A stretch of DNA of 52,839 nt from an uncultured Dehalococcoidia bacterium. GTDB taxonomy: Bacteria > Chloroflexota > Dehalococcoidia > GIF9 > UBA5629. The position numbers and the translations under genes are program-made. The DNA lies in contig CALJTV010000026.1 in NCBI GenBank assembly GCA_937975645.1, positions 1 to 52,839 of the forward strand, written 5' to 3'. The notes under the pieces are model-generated. The model searched no databases, was not told the DNA's origin, and saw only the letters and a list, made by a program, of their open reading frames with translations. Positions 1-10,003 of this stretch are shown here, piece after piece (within the stretch, counting starts at the first letter, position 1; the number at the start of each line of letters is the position of its first letter).

Positions 1-9
1 CTTCCTGCC

Positions 10-1137
10 CTACCACTGCACAAACATCGGCATGATCACATGGACATACTTTTCGCTGCCTACCGGGCGGATGACGCCGGGGCTGGAGGAGGTGGTGGTC
101 TCCAGCGCCACCTGCTTTTCTTCAATTACATCGAGGACATCGGAGAGGTAGCGGGCATTGAAGGCTATCCTGGTGGGCTCGCCGTCCACACGGGCATCTA
201 TCTCGTTGACGTTGTCACCTACCTCTTCAGCACGGGAGGATATCTTCATTTTGCCAGGGGTAGCCCCCTCGCCGGTGGAGACCTCCAGCCGGACGATGCC
301 ACTGCCATCACGGGCAAAGATGGAGGCACGCTTTATCGATTGGGCAAATTCGGCGCGGTCAATTACCGCCCTGGTGACATAGCTCTGGGGAATGAGCTGC
401 GAGTAGTTGGGGAAATTGCCCTGGATTAGCTGCGACACCATGTGGATGTCCTTGAGTTTGAACATGACCTGCGTCTTCTGCTGGTTGACCGTTATTTCTA
501 CCTGCTCTTCTTGATCGCCAAGGAAGCGGTTGAGCTCGTTTAAGGCGCGCGCCGGCACTATCACCGCACCTTTTTCTTTGACCGGCTGACTTAAGGAGGT
601 GTAATGTACGCCCAGCCTGAAGCCGTCTGCAGCCGCCATGGTGAGCCGGTCATCATTGAAGTCCAAGTGCACGCCGGTGAGCACCGGGCGCGTCTCTTCG
701 GTGGCAGCGGCAAAGGTGACCTGCCTTATGCCCTCTTTGAGCAGCCCGGCATCGATCTTGGTGGCAATGCCATCGGTGACCATGGGGATAGGGGGGAAGT
801 CCTGGGCATCAAGTCCGTTTATCCTGGCTTCAGAGCGGAGACACTGGAGATGAAGGGTGCGGTGGCTTAAAGACATGTCTATGCGCTCATTGGGTAAGGA
901 GTTGACAAATTCGGTGAGCAGGCGCGCCGGTATGGTGATGGCACCTTCATTTTCAATCCGCGCCCCCACCCAGCAGGTGATGGCTATCTCTAGATTGGTC
1001 GCCGCTAGTTTGAGGCGCTGACCATCGGTCTGGATGAGGACGTTCTGCGTTATGGGCAATGTGGACCTGGTGGCAACAGCACGCCCCACAATGCTTAAGC
1101 CTTTGCTGAGATTACCCTGAAGGCAGGAAAGTTTCAT
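10..1137 (-). CDS. dnaN: DNA polymerase III subunit beta (sliding clamp)
   Basis: The product is the ring-shaped processivity clamp that tethers the replicative polymerase to DNA. At 375 residues it has the normal length of the three-domain bacterial clamp. The N-terminus (MKLSCLQGNLSKGL) and the internal stretches GRAVATRSTLPI, ETRPVLTGVHLD and the terminal VIMPM match the family pattern, including the C-terminal M-P-M(x) pocket region. The ATG is preceded only by a weak G-rich ribosome site. Transcription runs leftward, away from a repeat-filled gap. dnaA is not adjacent on the side visible here, so this need not be the origin region. Identification is firm. Confidence 0.95.
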   Translation of the reverse strand: MKLSCLQGNLSKGLSIVGRAVATRSTLPITQNVLIQTDGQRLKLAATNLEIAITCWVGARIENEGAITIPARLLTEFVNSLPNERIDMSLSHRTLHLQCLRSEARINGLDAQDFPPIPMVTDGIATKIDAGLLKEGIRQVTFAAATEETRPVLTGVHLDFNDDRLTMAAADGFRLGVHYTSLSQPVKEKGAVIVPARALNELNRFLGDQEEQVEITVNQQKTQVMFKLKDIHMVSQLIQGNFPNYSQLIPQSYVTRAVIDRAEFAQSIKRASIFARDGSGIVRLEVSTGEGATPGKMKISSRAEEVGDNVNEIDARVDGEPTRIAFNARYLSDVLDVIEEKQVALETTTSSSPGVIRPVGSEKYVHVIMPMFVQW

Positions 1138-1377
1138 GGCACACCCCCATCATCTTGTGGTGACATGAGTATACCCCGCCAGTGATGGGAAGTCAATGGG
1201 TAAGACAACAGTCACCCTCACCCTTTCCCTCACCCTAACCCTCTCCCTGAAGGGAGAGGGTAGATTGAGTCTGCCCTCTGAAGGAGAGAGTAAAAGGAAG
1301 ACAAGGGAGAGGGTAATAAGGGACCTCAAGGGAGAGAATTGGAGAGACAGGAAACAGAGGGTAAGGTATCCCGTGTC

Positions 1378-1418
1378 CTCTCTCCCCCTTGGGGGAGAGA
1401 GTTAGAGTGAGGGGGACC
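1378..1418 (+). repeat. 41-base direct repeat, copy 1
   Basis: This copy is identical over 41 bases to 1524-1564. It contains a perfect 11-bp palindrome with a TT loop, followed by the tail TTAGAGTGAGGGGGACC. Confidence 0.85.
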
Positions 1419-1523
1419 GAACAAGAAGCTGGTTTTATTGCCTCCTCAGCGACGTGGCAACAAAAGAGTGGTCTACCACCTACTCTCTCCCCTCGCTAAC
1501 AAGAAGAGCTACTTTATCACCTT

Positions 1524-1564
1524 CTCTCTCCCCCTTGGGGGAGAGAGTTAGAGTGAGGGGGACC
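1524..1564 (+). repeat. 41-base direct repeat, copy 2
   Basis: This is the second identical copy of the element at 1378-1418. It ends about 40 bases before the cobO GTG start, so any hairpin would lie in the cobO leader or promoter region. Confidence 0.85.
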
Positions 1565-1605
1565 CAAATTGACAGTGAATTTCGGCTTTTGTTAAACTGG
1601 CGGCG

Positions 1606-2160
1606 GTGACCGAACAGCCCCATCCCGCTCCAGAAACTCCATTAAAAGGCCTGGTGGAGCTTTTCACCGGCGACGGCAGGGGTAAGACATCCGCTGCCCT
1701 GGGCACCGCCCTACGCGCCCTGGGCTGCGGCAGAAGGGTGCACATCGTCTACTTTATGAAGGGCAGCTTCCCCTACAGCGAGCAGAAGGCTCTGGCACAT
1801 CTGCCCAATGTAAGCTACCAGCGCTTCGGCGGTCTGCACTTCGTCGACCCCAACAGTGTTAAGCCCGAGGACAGGGAGGAAGCCAGAAAAGCCCTCGCCG
1901 CCGCCAGGGAGGCGATGCTCAGCGGTAAGTACGATGTGGTCATTCTGGACGAGGTGAACATCGCCGCCGCCTGGGGGCTGGCGGACACCGCCGAGGTGGT
2001 GAGGCTTATCAAGGAAAGACCGGAAAACGTGGAACTTGTCCTCACCGGGCGCTATGCGCCCAAGGAACTGGTGGAGCTTGCCGACCTGGTCACCGAGATG
2101 GTGAAGGTGAAACACCCCTACGATAGGGGCATCGCTTCAAGGGAGGGGATAGACTATTAG
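1606..2160 (+). CDS. cobO: Cob(I)alamin adenosyltransferase, CobO/BtuR type
   Basis: The enzyme transfers the adenosyl group of ATP to cob(I)alamin or other corrinoids, making adenosylcobalamin in the cytoplasm. The 184-residue protein carries a P-loop variant GDGRGKTS near residues 22-29 and the family signatures [18 protein letters not shown] and [15 protein letters not shown], close to the normal length of about 180-200. The start is GTG at 1606. The stop lies two bases before the start of a B12-dependent acyl-CoA mutase, so cofactor maker and cofactor user are probably cotranscribed. No cobalamin riboswitch was seen upstream; the leader region is filled by hairpin repeats. Confidence 0.9.
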   Translation: MTEQPHPAPETPLKGLVELFTGDGRGKTSAALGTALRALGCGRRVHIVYFMKGSFPYSEQKALAHLPNVSYQRFGGLHFVDPNSVKPEDREEARKALAAAREAMLSGKYDVVILDEVNIAAAWGLADTAEVVRLIKERPENVELVLTGRYAPKELVELADLVTEMVKVKHPYDRGIASREGIDY

Positions 2161-2162
2161 CC

Positions 2163-3827
<1,665 letters not shown>

Positions 3828-3845
3828 TACCCGCGGCAGGTAGGG

Positions 3846-3874
3846 GTACTGGTCTTGGGGGAGACAACCAGTAC
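3846..3874 (+). promoter_or_regulatory. 8-bp inverted repeat in the leader of the FBP aldolase/phosphatase gene
   Basis: GTACTGGT (3846-3853) and ACCAGTAC (3867-3874) form a perfect inverted repeat with a 13-base spacer, just upstream of the strong AAAGGAGGT ribosome site and the ATG at 3890. A TATAAT box lies at 3823-3828, but no good -35 box was found. The repeat could be an operator or an mRNA hairpin. There is no T-run, so it is not an intrinsic terminator. Confidence 0.4.
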
Positions 3875-3889
3875 AGCAAAGGAGGTATC

Positions 3890-4984
3890 ATGAAGGTAAC
3901 ATTGAGCGTCATCAAAGCAGATATCGGCGGCTATGTGGGGCACTCCAGCTCACACCCCGATGTCCTCCAGGAGGCGGAGAAGAGCCTCGCCCAGGCGAAG
4001 AAGTCAGGCTTCCTTATCGATTACCACGTCACCAGGTGCGGCGATGACCTGCAACTGATAATGACCCACCAGCACGGCGTGGACAATGAGAAGGTGCACA
4101 AACTTGCCTGGGACACCTTCCTCGCCTGCACCCAGGTAGCGAAGAAGCTGAAGCTGCACGGCGCTGGGCAGGACATGCTCTCCGATGCTTTCGCGGGGAA
4201 CGTGAAGGGGATGGGACCAGGCGTCGCCGAGATGGAGATCGAGGAACGCGAGGCGGAGACCATCATCATATTTATGGCGGACAAGACCGCCTCCGGTGCC
4301 TGGAACTATCCACTGTATAAAATATTCGCCGACCCGTTCAATAGCATCGGGCTAGTGATCGCCCCCAATATGCACTGCGGCTTTTCCTTCGAGGTGCACG
4401 ATGTGAAGGAGAGCCAGAAGGTGGTGTTCAATGCTCCCGAGGAGATATACGATATGCTGGTGTTCCTAGGGGCACCCAGCCGCTTCGCCGTAAAAGCCGT
4501 ATACCACCGCGATACCGGCAACATCGCCGCTGTGTCCTCCACACAGCGGCTGGCGCTCATCGCCGGCAGGTATGTGGGCAAGGACGATCCGGTATGCATC
4601 GTGCGCGCCCAGGGAGAGTTCCCCGCCGTGGGCGAGGTGCTGGAGCCCTTCGCCCACCCGCACATCGTGGAGGGGTGGATGAGGGGCTCGCACCACGGTC
4701 CTCTGATGCCGGTGCCGATAAGACAGAGCAACCCCTCCCGCTTCGATGGTCCCCCCAGGGTGGTGGCTGCCGGCTTCCAGCTCGCCGAAGGGAAGCTGGT
4801 GGGACCGCTGGACATGTTCGATGACCCGGCTTTCGACAACGCCCGCCAGGAGGCACTGGACATGGCTGATATGCTGCGCCGCCATGGTCCCTTCGAGCCC
4901 CATCGGCTGCCGCTGGAGGAGATGGAATATACCACCATGCCCCAGGTAATGAAGAAGCTCGCCGGCAGGTTCCAGAAGATATAG
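3890..4984 (+). CDS. fbp: Fructose-1,6-bisphosphate aldolase/phosphatase (class V, archaeal type)
   Basis: This bifunctional gluconeogenic enzyme condenses triose phosphates to fructose 1,6-bisphosphate and then removes the C1 phosphate, giving fructose 6-phosphate irreversibly. The 364-residue sequence begins with the characteristic MKVTLSVIKADIGGYVGHSS metal-binding segment. It also has HGAGQDMLSDAFAGNVKGMGPG, DPFNSIGLVI and YHRDTGNIAAVSSTQRLALIAGRYVGKDDP, the last holding the Tyr and neighbouring residues used in the aldolase half reaction. Length and ends match archaeal and deep-branching bacterial homologues. The ribosome site AAAGGAGGT is strong. A promoter-like TATAAT and an inverted repeat lie upstream, so it may start its own transcript. 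It points to autotrophic or gluconeogenic metabolism. Confidence 0.93.
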   Translation: MKVTLSVIKADIGGYVGHSSSHPDVLQEAEKSLAQAKKSGFLIDYHVTRCGDDLQLIMTHQHGVDNEKVHKLAWDTFLACTQVAKKLKLHGAGQDMLSDAFAGNVKGMGPGVAEMEIEEREAETIIIFMADKTASGAWNYPLYKIFADPFNSIGLVIAPNMHCGFSFEVHDVKESQKVVFNAPEEIYDMLVFLGAPSRFAVKAVYHRDTGNIAAVSSTQRLALIAGRYVGKDDPVCIVRAQGEFPAVGEVLEPFAHPHIVEGWMRGSHHGPLMPVPIRQSNPSRFDGPPRVVAAGFQLAEGKLVGPLDMFDDPAFDNARQEALDMADMLRRHGPFEPHRLPLEEMEYTTMPQVMKKLAGRFQKI

Positions 4985-4987
4985 TCT

Positions 4988-5593
4988 ATGCTGAAACTGC
5001 TCCTGGGGACGAATAACCCGGGTAAGGTACGGGAGTTCCAGGTGCTGTTCCAGGGGCTCCCCTGGCGGCTGGTGACACTGGAGGAGGTGGGAGTGTTTAC
5101 CAAAGTGGAGGAGACGGGCAACAGCTACGAGGAAAACGCCCGCATCAAGGCGCTCGCCTACGCCAGGGCTTCACGACTGGTGTCGCTCGCCGACGACTCT
5201 GGGCTGGAGGTGACCAGCCTTGACGGTCTCCCCGGGATAAATTCGGCGCGCTTCGGCGGGAAGACCACCGACAGGGAAAGGGTGGAATACCTGCTTTCAC
5301 TGATGAAGGATGTCCCACCGGAAAAACGCAGTGCTAAGTTCGTCTGCATAATCGCCATCGCCACGCCCGATGGCAGGGTGGAGACGGTCCGCGGCGAGTG
5401 CCACGGCACCATCACCATGGAGCCAAGGGGGGAGAACGGCTTTGGCTATGACCCGGTCTTCTACTTCCCCGAGCTGAGGAAAACGCTCGCCGAGCTGCCC
5501 CTGGAGGTGAAGAACCGAGTGAGTCACCGCGGCAAAGCCGCCAGGGAGGCATATAGGGTGCTGGAGAGGCTAGCACGGGAGGCGGGGATATGA
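4988..5593 (+). CDS. rdgB: XTP/dITP diphosphatase (RdgB/HAM1 family)
   Basis: The enzyme is a house-cleaning pyrophosphatase that hydrolyses non-canonical purine NTPs such as dITP and XTP, keeping them out of DNA and RNA. The 201-residue protein shows the substrate-binding TNNPGKVREF near the N-terminus (residues 8-17), SLADDSGLEV with the metal-binding Asp pair, GENGFGYDPVFY and the C-terminal SHRGKA. The length is standard. The ATG at 4988 lies three bases after the preceding stop, and the last codons overlap the moaA start by four bases (ATGA), so translation is probably coupled. Identification is firm. Confidence 0.94.
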   Translation: MLKLLLGTNNPGKVREFQVLFQGLPWRLVTLEEVGVFTKVEETGNSYEENARIKALAYARASRLVSLADDSGLEVTSLDGLPGINSARFGGKTTDRERVEYLLSLMKDVPPEKRSAKFVCIIAIATPDGRVETVRGECHGTITMEPRGENGFGYDPVFYFPELRKTLAELPLEVKNRVSHRGKAAREAYRVLERLAREAGI

Positions 5594-6603
5594 GCGGCAT
5601 CGCCGATGCCTTCAACCGCCCGGTAAACTACCTGCGCATCTCGGTCACCGACAGGTGCAACCTGCGCTGTATCTACTGCCTGCCACCCCAAGGGGTGCCG
5701 CTGCTCCCCCACGAGGACATACTGACCTACGAGGAGATAGCCAGCTTCGTCCGCGCCGCCTCAACGCTGGGGATAAGCAAGGTGAGGCTCACCGGCGGCG
5801 AGCCGCTGGTCAGGGCTGGTCTGCCAGGGCTGGTGGCAATGCTGGCACAGATAGACGGCATAGACGATATCTCCCTTACCACCAACGGCATCCTGCTGGC
5901 AGACTTCGCCCGGGAACTTAAGGAGGCGGGCTTGAAACGGGTGAATGTGAGCCTGGACTCACTCAAGCCGGAGAGGTACGCCGCCATCACCCGCCACGGC
6001 GAACTTGATAAGGTGCTCAAGGGGATAGAAAAGGCTAAAGAGTGCACACTGGAGCCGGTGAAGGTGAATGTGGTGGTGATGGAGGGGGTGAACGACGACG
6101 AGGTCACCGACTTCGCTCGGCTGACCATGAGCGAGGGCTGGCATGTGCGCTTCATCGAGCTCATGCCCTTTGGCGGCGATAACCCGCCGCTGGCACATTC
6201 CATCGGCAAAGCACCCTCACCGCCAAAATTCGTGCCCGTAGAAAGGGTAATGGACAGGCTTCAGAGTCTGGGCAGGCTGGAGCCGTCGTTGCCACCGCGG
6301 GGGAACGGTCCCGCCCGCTACTACCGCTTCCCCAGCGCCAGGGGGACTATCGGCTTCATCACCCCCATCAGCGACCACTTCTGTTTTAACTGCAACCGCC
6401 TCCGCCTCACCGCCGATGGTAAGCTGCGTCCCTGCCTGCTCAACGACATGGAGGTGGACGTCCACCAGCACCTGCGCCGCGGCGCCGCCACCGAGGAGCT
6501 AAAAGAGACCATCGTCGGGGCAATAAAGAGCAAACCAAAAGGGCACCAGCTTGCCCGCGGCAGGACGGCAAAGGAACGGACGATGTCACAGGTGGGAGGT
6601 TAG
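5590..6603 (+). CDS. moaA: GTP 3',8-cyclase MoaA (molybdenum cofactor step 1)
   Basis: This radical SAM enzyme converts GTP to 3',8-cyclo-7,8-dihydro-GTP in molybdopterin synthesis. The N-terminal cluster motif CNLRCIYC supplies Cys23, Cys27 and Cys30. The second cluster motif near the C-terminus begins [10 protein letters not shown] and ends with RPCL. The chain ends in Gly-Gly, a tail known to be needed for MoaA function. At 337 residues the length is usual. It overlaps rdgB by four bases and is followed two bases later by moaC, the next enzyme of the path. The cofactor made here probably serves the tungsten or molybdenum oxidoreductase at 8081. Confidence 0.96.
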   Translation: MSGIADAFNRPVNYLRISVTDRCNLRCIYCLPPQGVPLLPHEDILTYEEIASFVRAASTLGISKVRLTGGEPLVRAGLPGLVAMLAQIDGIDDISLTTNGILLADFARELKEAGLKRVNVSLDSLKPERYAAITRHGELDKVLKGIEKAKECTLEPVKVNVVVMEGVNDDEVTDFARLTMSEGWHVRFIELMPFGGDNPPLAHSIGKAPSPPKFVPVERVMDRLQSLGRLEPSLPPRGNGPARYYRFPSARGTIGFITPISDHFCFNCNRLRLTADGKLRPCLLNDMEVDVHQHLRRGAATEELKETIVGAIKSKPKGHQLARGRTAKERTMSQVGG

Positions 6604-6605
6604 CG

Positions 6606-7058
6606 ATGCCGGCAAGGAAAGACATCAAGATGGTGGACGTGAGCAGCAAGGCGGTGACCTTGCGGGAGGCAACGGCGAGGGGGAGGGTGACGATGAAGGA
6701 GGAGACGGCGGGGATGGTCAAACAGGGTAAGGTGCCTAAGGGCGATGTGCTCGCGGCGGCAAAGGTGGCGGGCATCATGGCAGCCAAGGAGACATACCGC
6801 CTCATCCCCTTGTGCCACCCGCTCCCCATCGAGGACGTCTCTTTAGACCTGCGCCTTGAAGGGACAGCCGTGGAAATTACCGCCACGGTGAAGGGGGAAG
6901 GGAAGACCGGCTTCGAGATGGAGGCTCTTACCGCGGTGGCAGTTGCCGCACTCACCATCTACGATATGTGCAAGGGCGTTGATGCTGCGATGAGGATAGA
7001 AAACATCCGCCTGGTGAAAAAGAGCGGCGGTAAGAGCGGCACCGTGGTGCTGGAATAG
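6606..7058 (+). CDS. moaC: Cyclic pyranopterin monophosphate synthase MoaC
   Basis: MoaC turns the MoaA product into cyclic pyranopterin monophosphate, the first stable intermediate of molybdenum and tungsten cofactors. The 150-residue protein has the N-terminal [19 protein letters not shown], the central [19 protein letters not shown], the [10 protein letters not shown] loop and the C-terminal [25 protein letters not shown] region, all standard for the family. The ATG follows the moaA stop by two bases. The gene ends at a small hairpin and converges on the HdrB-like gene. Confidence 0.96.
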   Translation: MPARKDIKMVDVSSKAVTLREATARGRVTMKEETAGMVKQGKVPKGDVLAAAKVAGIMAAKETYRLIPLCHPLPIEDVSLDLRLEGTAVEITATVKGEGKTGFEMEALTAVAVAALTIYDMCKGVDAAMRIENIRLVKKSGGKSGTVVLE

Positions 7059-7074
7059 CTGACACCTCGTCAGC
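7058..7074. terminator. Small hairpin between convergent moaC and HdrB-like genes
   Basis: GCTGAC (7058-7063) and GTCAGC (7069-7074) can form a 6-bp stem with loop ACCTC between two convergent genes. There is no clear T-run, so a terminator role is only suggested by position. Confidence 0.3.
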
Positions 7075-7075
7075 A

Positions 7076-7873
7076 CTACTTGTCCTGCACCGACTCCCAG
7101 ACCACCTCCGGCAACATCTTCACCTGTATCTGGGGCTTTTCCTGCAGTCTCCTGCGCAGGTTGTAATAGCAGCCGGAGCAGATGGTGACCAGGGTACTGG
7201 CTTTCAGGCTGCCGGTGAGCTGCTCCAGGTGCGCCGGTATATAGCAGCACAGATTGTTGTCCACCTGGTTTACCGTTAGCCCCTTTATCTTCTCCAGCAA
7301 ACGTAGACCAGCGGAGACATCAACTGGCTGCGGGGTGATGCGCCGGCGGAAACGATAGCAGCCTGCGTAGTAGTCTACCTCCTCATCCAGCCTGCCGCCA
7401 TGAAAATAGCGGTCGAGCAGTTCGCTGAAGGAGATGACTTCCAGCCCGGTGTCACCTTTCCAGTTGGCATAGCTGGGCTCACAGGCGGCGCAGAACAGGA
7501 CAATGGACTTCGCCCCCAGCGACTCAGCCTGTCTAAAGTTCTCCCTGATAAATTCGCGGGAGAGCTCCTTCGCCCTGGCGATGTCCTCCTCGTTCTTCGC
7601 CATCACCGCGGGCTGTCCCAGCGGCATCCAGCCGCAGCAGTACTCCTTCTCCAAAAGGGTACACTCGATATTGAGCCGGTCGATAAGACCTTTTAGCGCT
7701 TTGAGCACATGTGGCATGCCATCGTAATGATAGCACCCCGTGATGAGCACGTATTCCGCTCTTTCCCCCACCCTGAAACCCATCCCACCCTGTAAAATCT
7801 CCCGCTTCTCCTCCCCCGTCCCCCGACAGGTGCCATGTTCCCTGATATGGGCTACCGCCCCCTCGTCTATCAT
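7076..7873 (-). CDS. HdrB-like CCG-domain iron-sulfur protein
   Basis: The 265-residue protein has two cysteine-rich CCG modules like heterodisulfide reductase subunit B. The first uses Cys47, Cys79-Cys80-Gly, Cys128 and Cys131; the second uses Cys172, Cys209-Cys210, Cys232 and Cys235. In HdrB such modules bind the non-cubane 4Fe-4S clusters where disulfide reduction happens. I place the start at the ATG preceded by AAGAAGGAGGTAATC (7871-7873). A longer reading frame to 8002 runs through repeat-like sequence and has no ribosome site. It is divergent from the aldehyde:ferredoxin oxidoreductase, so a redox partnership is possible but unproven. A solo HdrB with no HdrA or HdrC nearby is notable. 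Confidence 0.82.
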   Translation of the reverse strand: MIDEGAVAHIREHGTCRGTGEEKREILQGGMGFRVGERAEYVLITGCYHYDGMPHVLKALKGLIDRLNIECTLLEKEYCCGWMPLGQPAVMAKNEEDIARAKELSREFIRENFRQAESLGAKSIVLFCAACEPSYANWKGDTGLEVISFSELLDRYFHGGRLDEEVDYYAGCYRFRRRITPQPVDVSAGLRLLEKIKGLTVNQVDNNLCCYIPAHLEQLTGSLKASTLVTICSGCYYNLRRRLQEKPQIQVKMLPEVVWESVQDK

Positions 7874-8080
7874 GATTACCTCCTTCTTATTGCCCAATAC
7901 CATACAACCTCGGTACTTCCGTGTCAAACAGCGTACCCGCAACCCTCCACCTTCCCCAAAAGGCAGTGGTGAGATGAAGAGGGTGGCGCACGGACTTTGC
8001 ACGGAATAAAGGTTGAAGTATAATTAGCGTAAGCTGCTTCGCCCACTTTTCCCGAGATAAACTTTAAAGGAGGTCAACAG
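7874..8080. promoter_or_regulatory. Divergent intergenic region with promoter for the AOR gene
   Basis: On the plus strand TTGCAC (7997-8002), a 16-base spacer and a perfect TATAAT (8019-8024) precede the AOR gene by a leader of about 50 bases ending in the strong ribosome site AAAGGAGGT. The left half contains a degenerate copy of the genome's CT-rich palindromic repeat (about 7938-7985). No molybdenum cofactor riboswitch was recognised. Confidence 0.5.
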
Positions 8081-9925
8081 ATGCCCAGCGGTTATCTAGG
8101 AAAAATTCTTTTCGTGGATCTATCGGCAGGCAGGACAAGCGTAGAGACGCCCGATGAGAAGCTCTACCGGGACTTCTTTGGCGGCTACGGGCTGGGGGCG
8201 CGGGTAATATTCAGCCGACAGCGGGCTAAGATAGACCCGCTGAGCCCCGAGGCTATGTTCGGCTTCGTCACCGGCAGCCTCACCGGGACGCCGGCGCTGT
8301 TCGCCTCACGCTACGTGGTGGTGGGCAAGTCACCCCTCACCGGCACCTGGGGCGATGCCAACTCTGGTGGCGATTTCGGTCCCCACCTGAAATTCGCCGG
8401 CTTCGATGCGGTGTTCATCAGCGGCGCCTCAGAAAAGCCCATCTACCTGCTCATCGACAACGGTAAAGCCGAAATAAGGGATGCCAGCAAGCTCTGGGGC
8501 AAGGACACCATCGAAACAGAAAAGGCGCTACAGGCTGAGCTGGGAAAAGACATCAGGACTGCCTGCATCGGTCCCGCAGGGGAAAAAATGTCGCTCATCG
8601 CCGCCATCATCAACAACGAGGGCAGGGCAGCGGCGCGCTCCGGGCTGGCGGCAGTGATGGGCTCAAAGAAGCTGAAGGCAATCGCGGTCAAAGGCGGACA
8701 GAAAAAGGTGCCGCTGGCTGACGAGGCGGGGATGAGGTCTGCCCGCCAGAACTACCTGCAGCAGCTCGGCGGCAATGTGGACAACTTCAGGAACTTCGGC
8801 ACCTGCGGCGGTATGGCTACGCTGGTGAGCATCGGCGATGCACCGGTGAAGAACTGGTCGGGCTCGGTGGTGGACTTCCCCAACGCCGCCGCCATCAGCG
8901 ATAAGAGCGTCATCAACCTGCAACTGCGCAAGTACGGTTGCTGGCAGTGCCCGGTCGCCTGCGGCGGACTAATGAAAGCCGGCAGCCAATACAAATACCC
9001 GGAGGGCGTGCACAAGCCGGAATATGAGACTCTGGCTGCCTTCGGCTCCATGTGCCTCAACGACAACCTGGAGTCCATCATTAAATGCAACGAGATCTGC
9101 AACCGCTATGGTCTGGACACCATCTCCACCGGCTGCACCATCGCCTTCGCCATCGAATGCTTCGAGAATGGCATCATCACCGCCAAGGACACCGATGGCA
9201 TCGAGCTCCGCTGGGGCAACCACCAGGCAATCGTCGCCATGACCGAGAAGCTGGCGAAGCGAGAGGGCTTCGGCGCCGTCCTCGCCGACGGCGAGAAGAA
9301 GGCGGCGGAGAGGATAGGCAAGGGCGCGGAGAAATTCGCCGTGCATATCCTGGGGCAAGAGGTGCCCATGCACGACCCCAAGCGCTTCCTCCATTATGCC
9401 ATCGCCTATCTTGACTCCACCCCCGCCCGCCACACCCAGGGCAGCTACGGCTTCAGGCCGACGAGCGGTCTCGAGTACCCGCCCTATGACAAGGACTCAC
9501 TGGTGGGGCGCGGTCCCGCCGCCAAGATGGGCAGTGACTTCTCCCACGCTATAAGCAGCCTCGGCTTCTGCATATTCGGCATCGGCTTTATGCCCGCCAG
9601 CGCGGTTGTGGACTTCGTTAACCTCGCCACCGGCTGGGGTATGAGCCTGGAGGACATACTGAAGGCGGGCGACCGCATCGCCAACATCCGCCAAGCGTTC
9701 AACATCCGCGAGGGCGTCACCGCCGATATGCATAAGTTCCCGGGCAGGGTCTACGGCAACCCACCCCTTGCCACCGGCTCCACCGCCGGCAGGAGCTTCG
9801 ATATAGACGCCGTACGCCGCGACTACTTCACCGCACGCGGTTGGGACCCCGAGACCGGAAAGCCCAGCAAGGAAAAGCTGCTGGAGCTGGGCTTGGACGA
9901 CGTGGCTAAAGCCCTGTGGGGATGA
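8081..9925 (+). CDS. aor: Aldehyde:ferredoxin oxidoreductase (tungsten pterin enzyme)
   Basis: The enzyme oxidises aldehydes to acids, or the reverse, with ferredoxin as electron carrier, using a tungsten bis-pterin and one 4Fe-4S cluster. The 614-residue protein has the N-terminal GYLGKILFVDLS and FFGGYGLGARV (33-43), the pterin-binding region, and the cluster ligands Cys287, Cys290, Cys294 (CWQCPVAC) plus Cys497, matching the Cys288/291/295/494 pattern of the Pyrococcus enzyme. The length is standard. A good promoter and ribosome site precede it. moaA and moaC lie just upstream, and an HdrB-like protein is divergent. Whether the metal is W or Mo is inferred from the family. Confidence 0.94.
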   Translation: MPSGYLGKILFVDLSAGRTSVETPDEKLYRDFFGGYGLGARVIFSRQRAKIDPLSPEAMFGFVTGSLTGTPALFASRYVVVGKSPLTGTWGDANSGGDFGPHLKFAGFDAVFISGASEKPIYLLIDNGKAEIRDASKLWGKDTIETEKALQAELGKDIRTACIGPAGEKMSLIAAIINNEGRAAARSGLAAVMGSKKLKAIAVKGGQKKVPLADEAGMRSARQNYLQQLGGNVDNFRNFGTCGGMATLVSIGDAPVKNWSGSVVDFPNAAAISDKSVINLQLRKYGCWQCPVACGGLMKAGSQYKYPEGVHKPEYETLAAFGSMCLNDNLESIIKCNEICNRYGLDTISTGCTIAFAIECFENGIITAKDTDGIELRWGNHQAIVAMTEKLAKREGFGAVLADGEKKAAERIGKGAEKFAVHILGQEVPMHDPKRFLHYAIAYLDSTPARHTQGSYGFRPTSGLEYPPYDKDSLVGRGPAAKMGSDFSHAISSLGFCIFGIGFMPASAVVDFVNLATGWGMSLEDILKAGDRIANIRQAFNIREGVTADMHKFPGRVYGNPPLATGSTAGRSFDIDAVRRDYFTARGWDPETGKPSKEKLLELGLDDVAKALWG

Positions 9926-9953
9926 TGGGCTGATAGGAGCACATTGAAAAAGC

Positions 9954-9979
9954 GGGGGCAGACACATGTGTCTGCCCCC
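9954..9979 (-). terminator. Perfect 26-base palindromic terminator
   Basis: Positions 9954-9979 form an uninterrupted palindrome with arms GGGGGCAGACACA and its complement. On the minus strand it is followed by GCTTTTT, which makes it a convincing intrinsic terminator for the leftward hydrolase gene. On the plus strand no T-run follows, although it may still slow readthrough from the AOR gene. Confidence 0.75.
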
Positions 9980-10003
9980 ACCCATTTGTGGCTAGCTGTG
10001 TGC

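Larger units (their letters stand above)
1196..1565. repeat. Block of CTCTCCC/GGGAGAG hairpin repeats
   Basis: This gene-free stretch between dnaN and cobO holds several copies of a short palindromic repeat. Clear arms are 1238-1248 with 1251-1261 (11 bp, 2-base loop), 1378-1388 with 1391-1401 (11 bp), and 1524-1534 with 1537-1547 (11 bp). The segments 1378-1418 and 1524-1564 are identical over 41 bases, including a shared tail TTAGAGTGAGGGGGACC. Similar palindromes occur at 19897-19920 and 24484-24587. Open frames through these copies are not convincing genes. The pattern fits a dispersed REP or MITE-like family. Confidence 0.75.

Noticed and set aside
1..1195. Replication origin next to dnaN
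   Set aside because: No dnaA gene or cluster of DnaA boxes is visible, and the flanking gap holds only repeats.
1196..1565. Possible CRISPR array from the repeated CT-rich units
   Set aside because: The units are palindromic hairpins at irregular spacing with no uniform repeat length or unique spacers, and no cas genes are nearby.
1138..1605. Cobalamin riboswitch before cobO and the B12-dependent mutase
   Set aside because: I found no B12-box or matching fold; the region is taken up by hairpin repeats.
4306..5121. Long minus-strand frame opposite the FBP aldolase/phosphatase gene
   Set aside because: It is Ser- and Pro-rich and unlike any family, while the plus strand encodes a conserved enzyme with a strong ribosome site.
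7874..8002. N-terminal extension of the HdrB-like protein up to 8002
   Set aside because: The extra 43 residues come from a degenerate palindromic repeat, and the ATG at 7873 has a near-perfect ribosome site.
7874..8080. Molybdenum/tungsten cofactor riboswitch before the AOR gene
   Set aside because: The leader after the promoter is only about 50 bases, too short for that aptamer.
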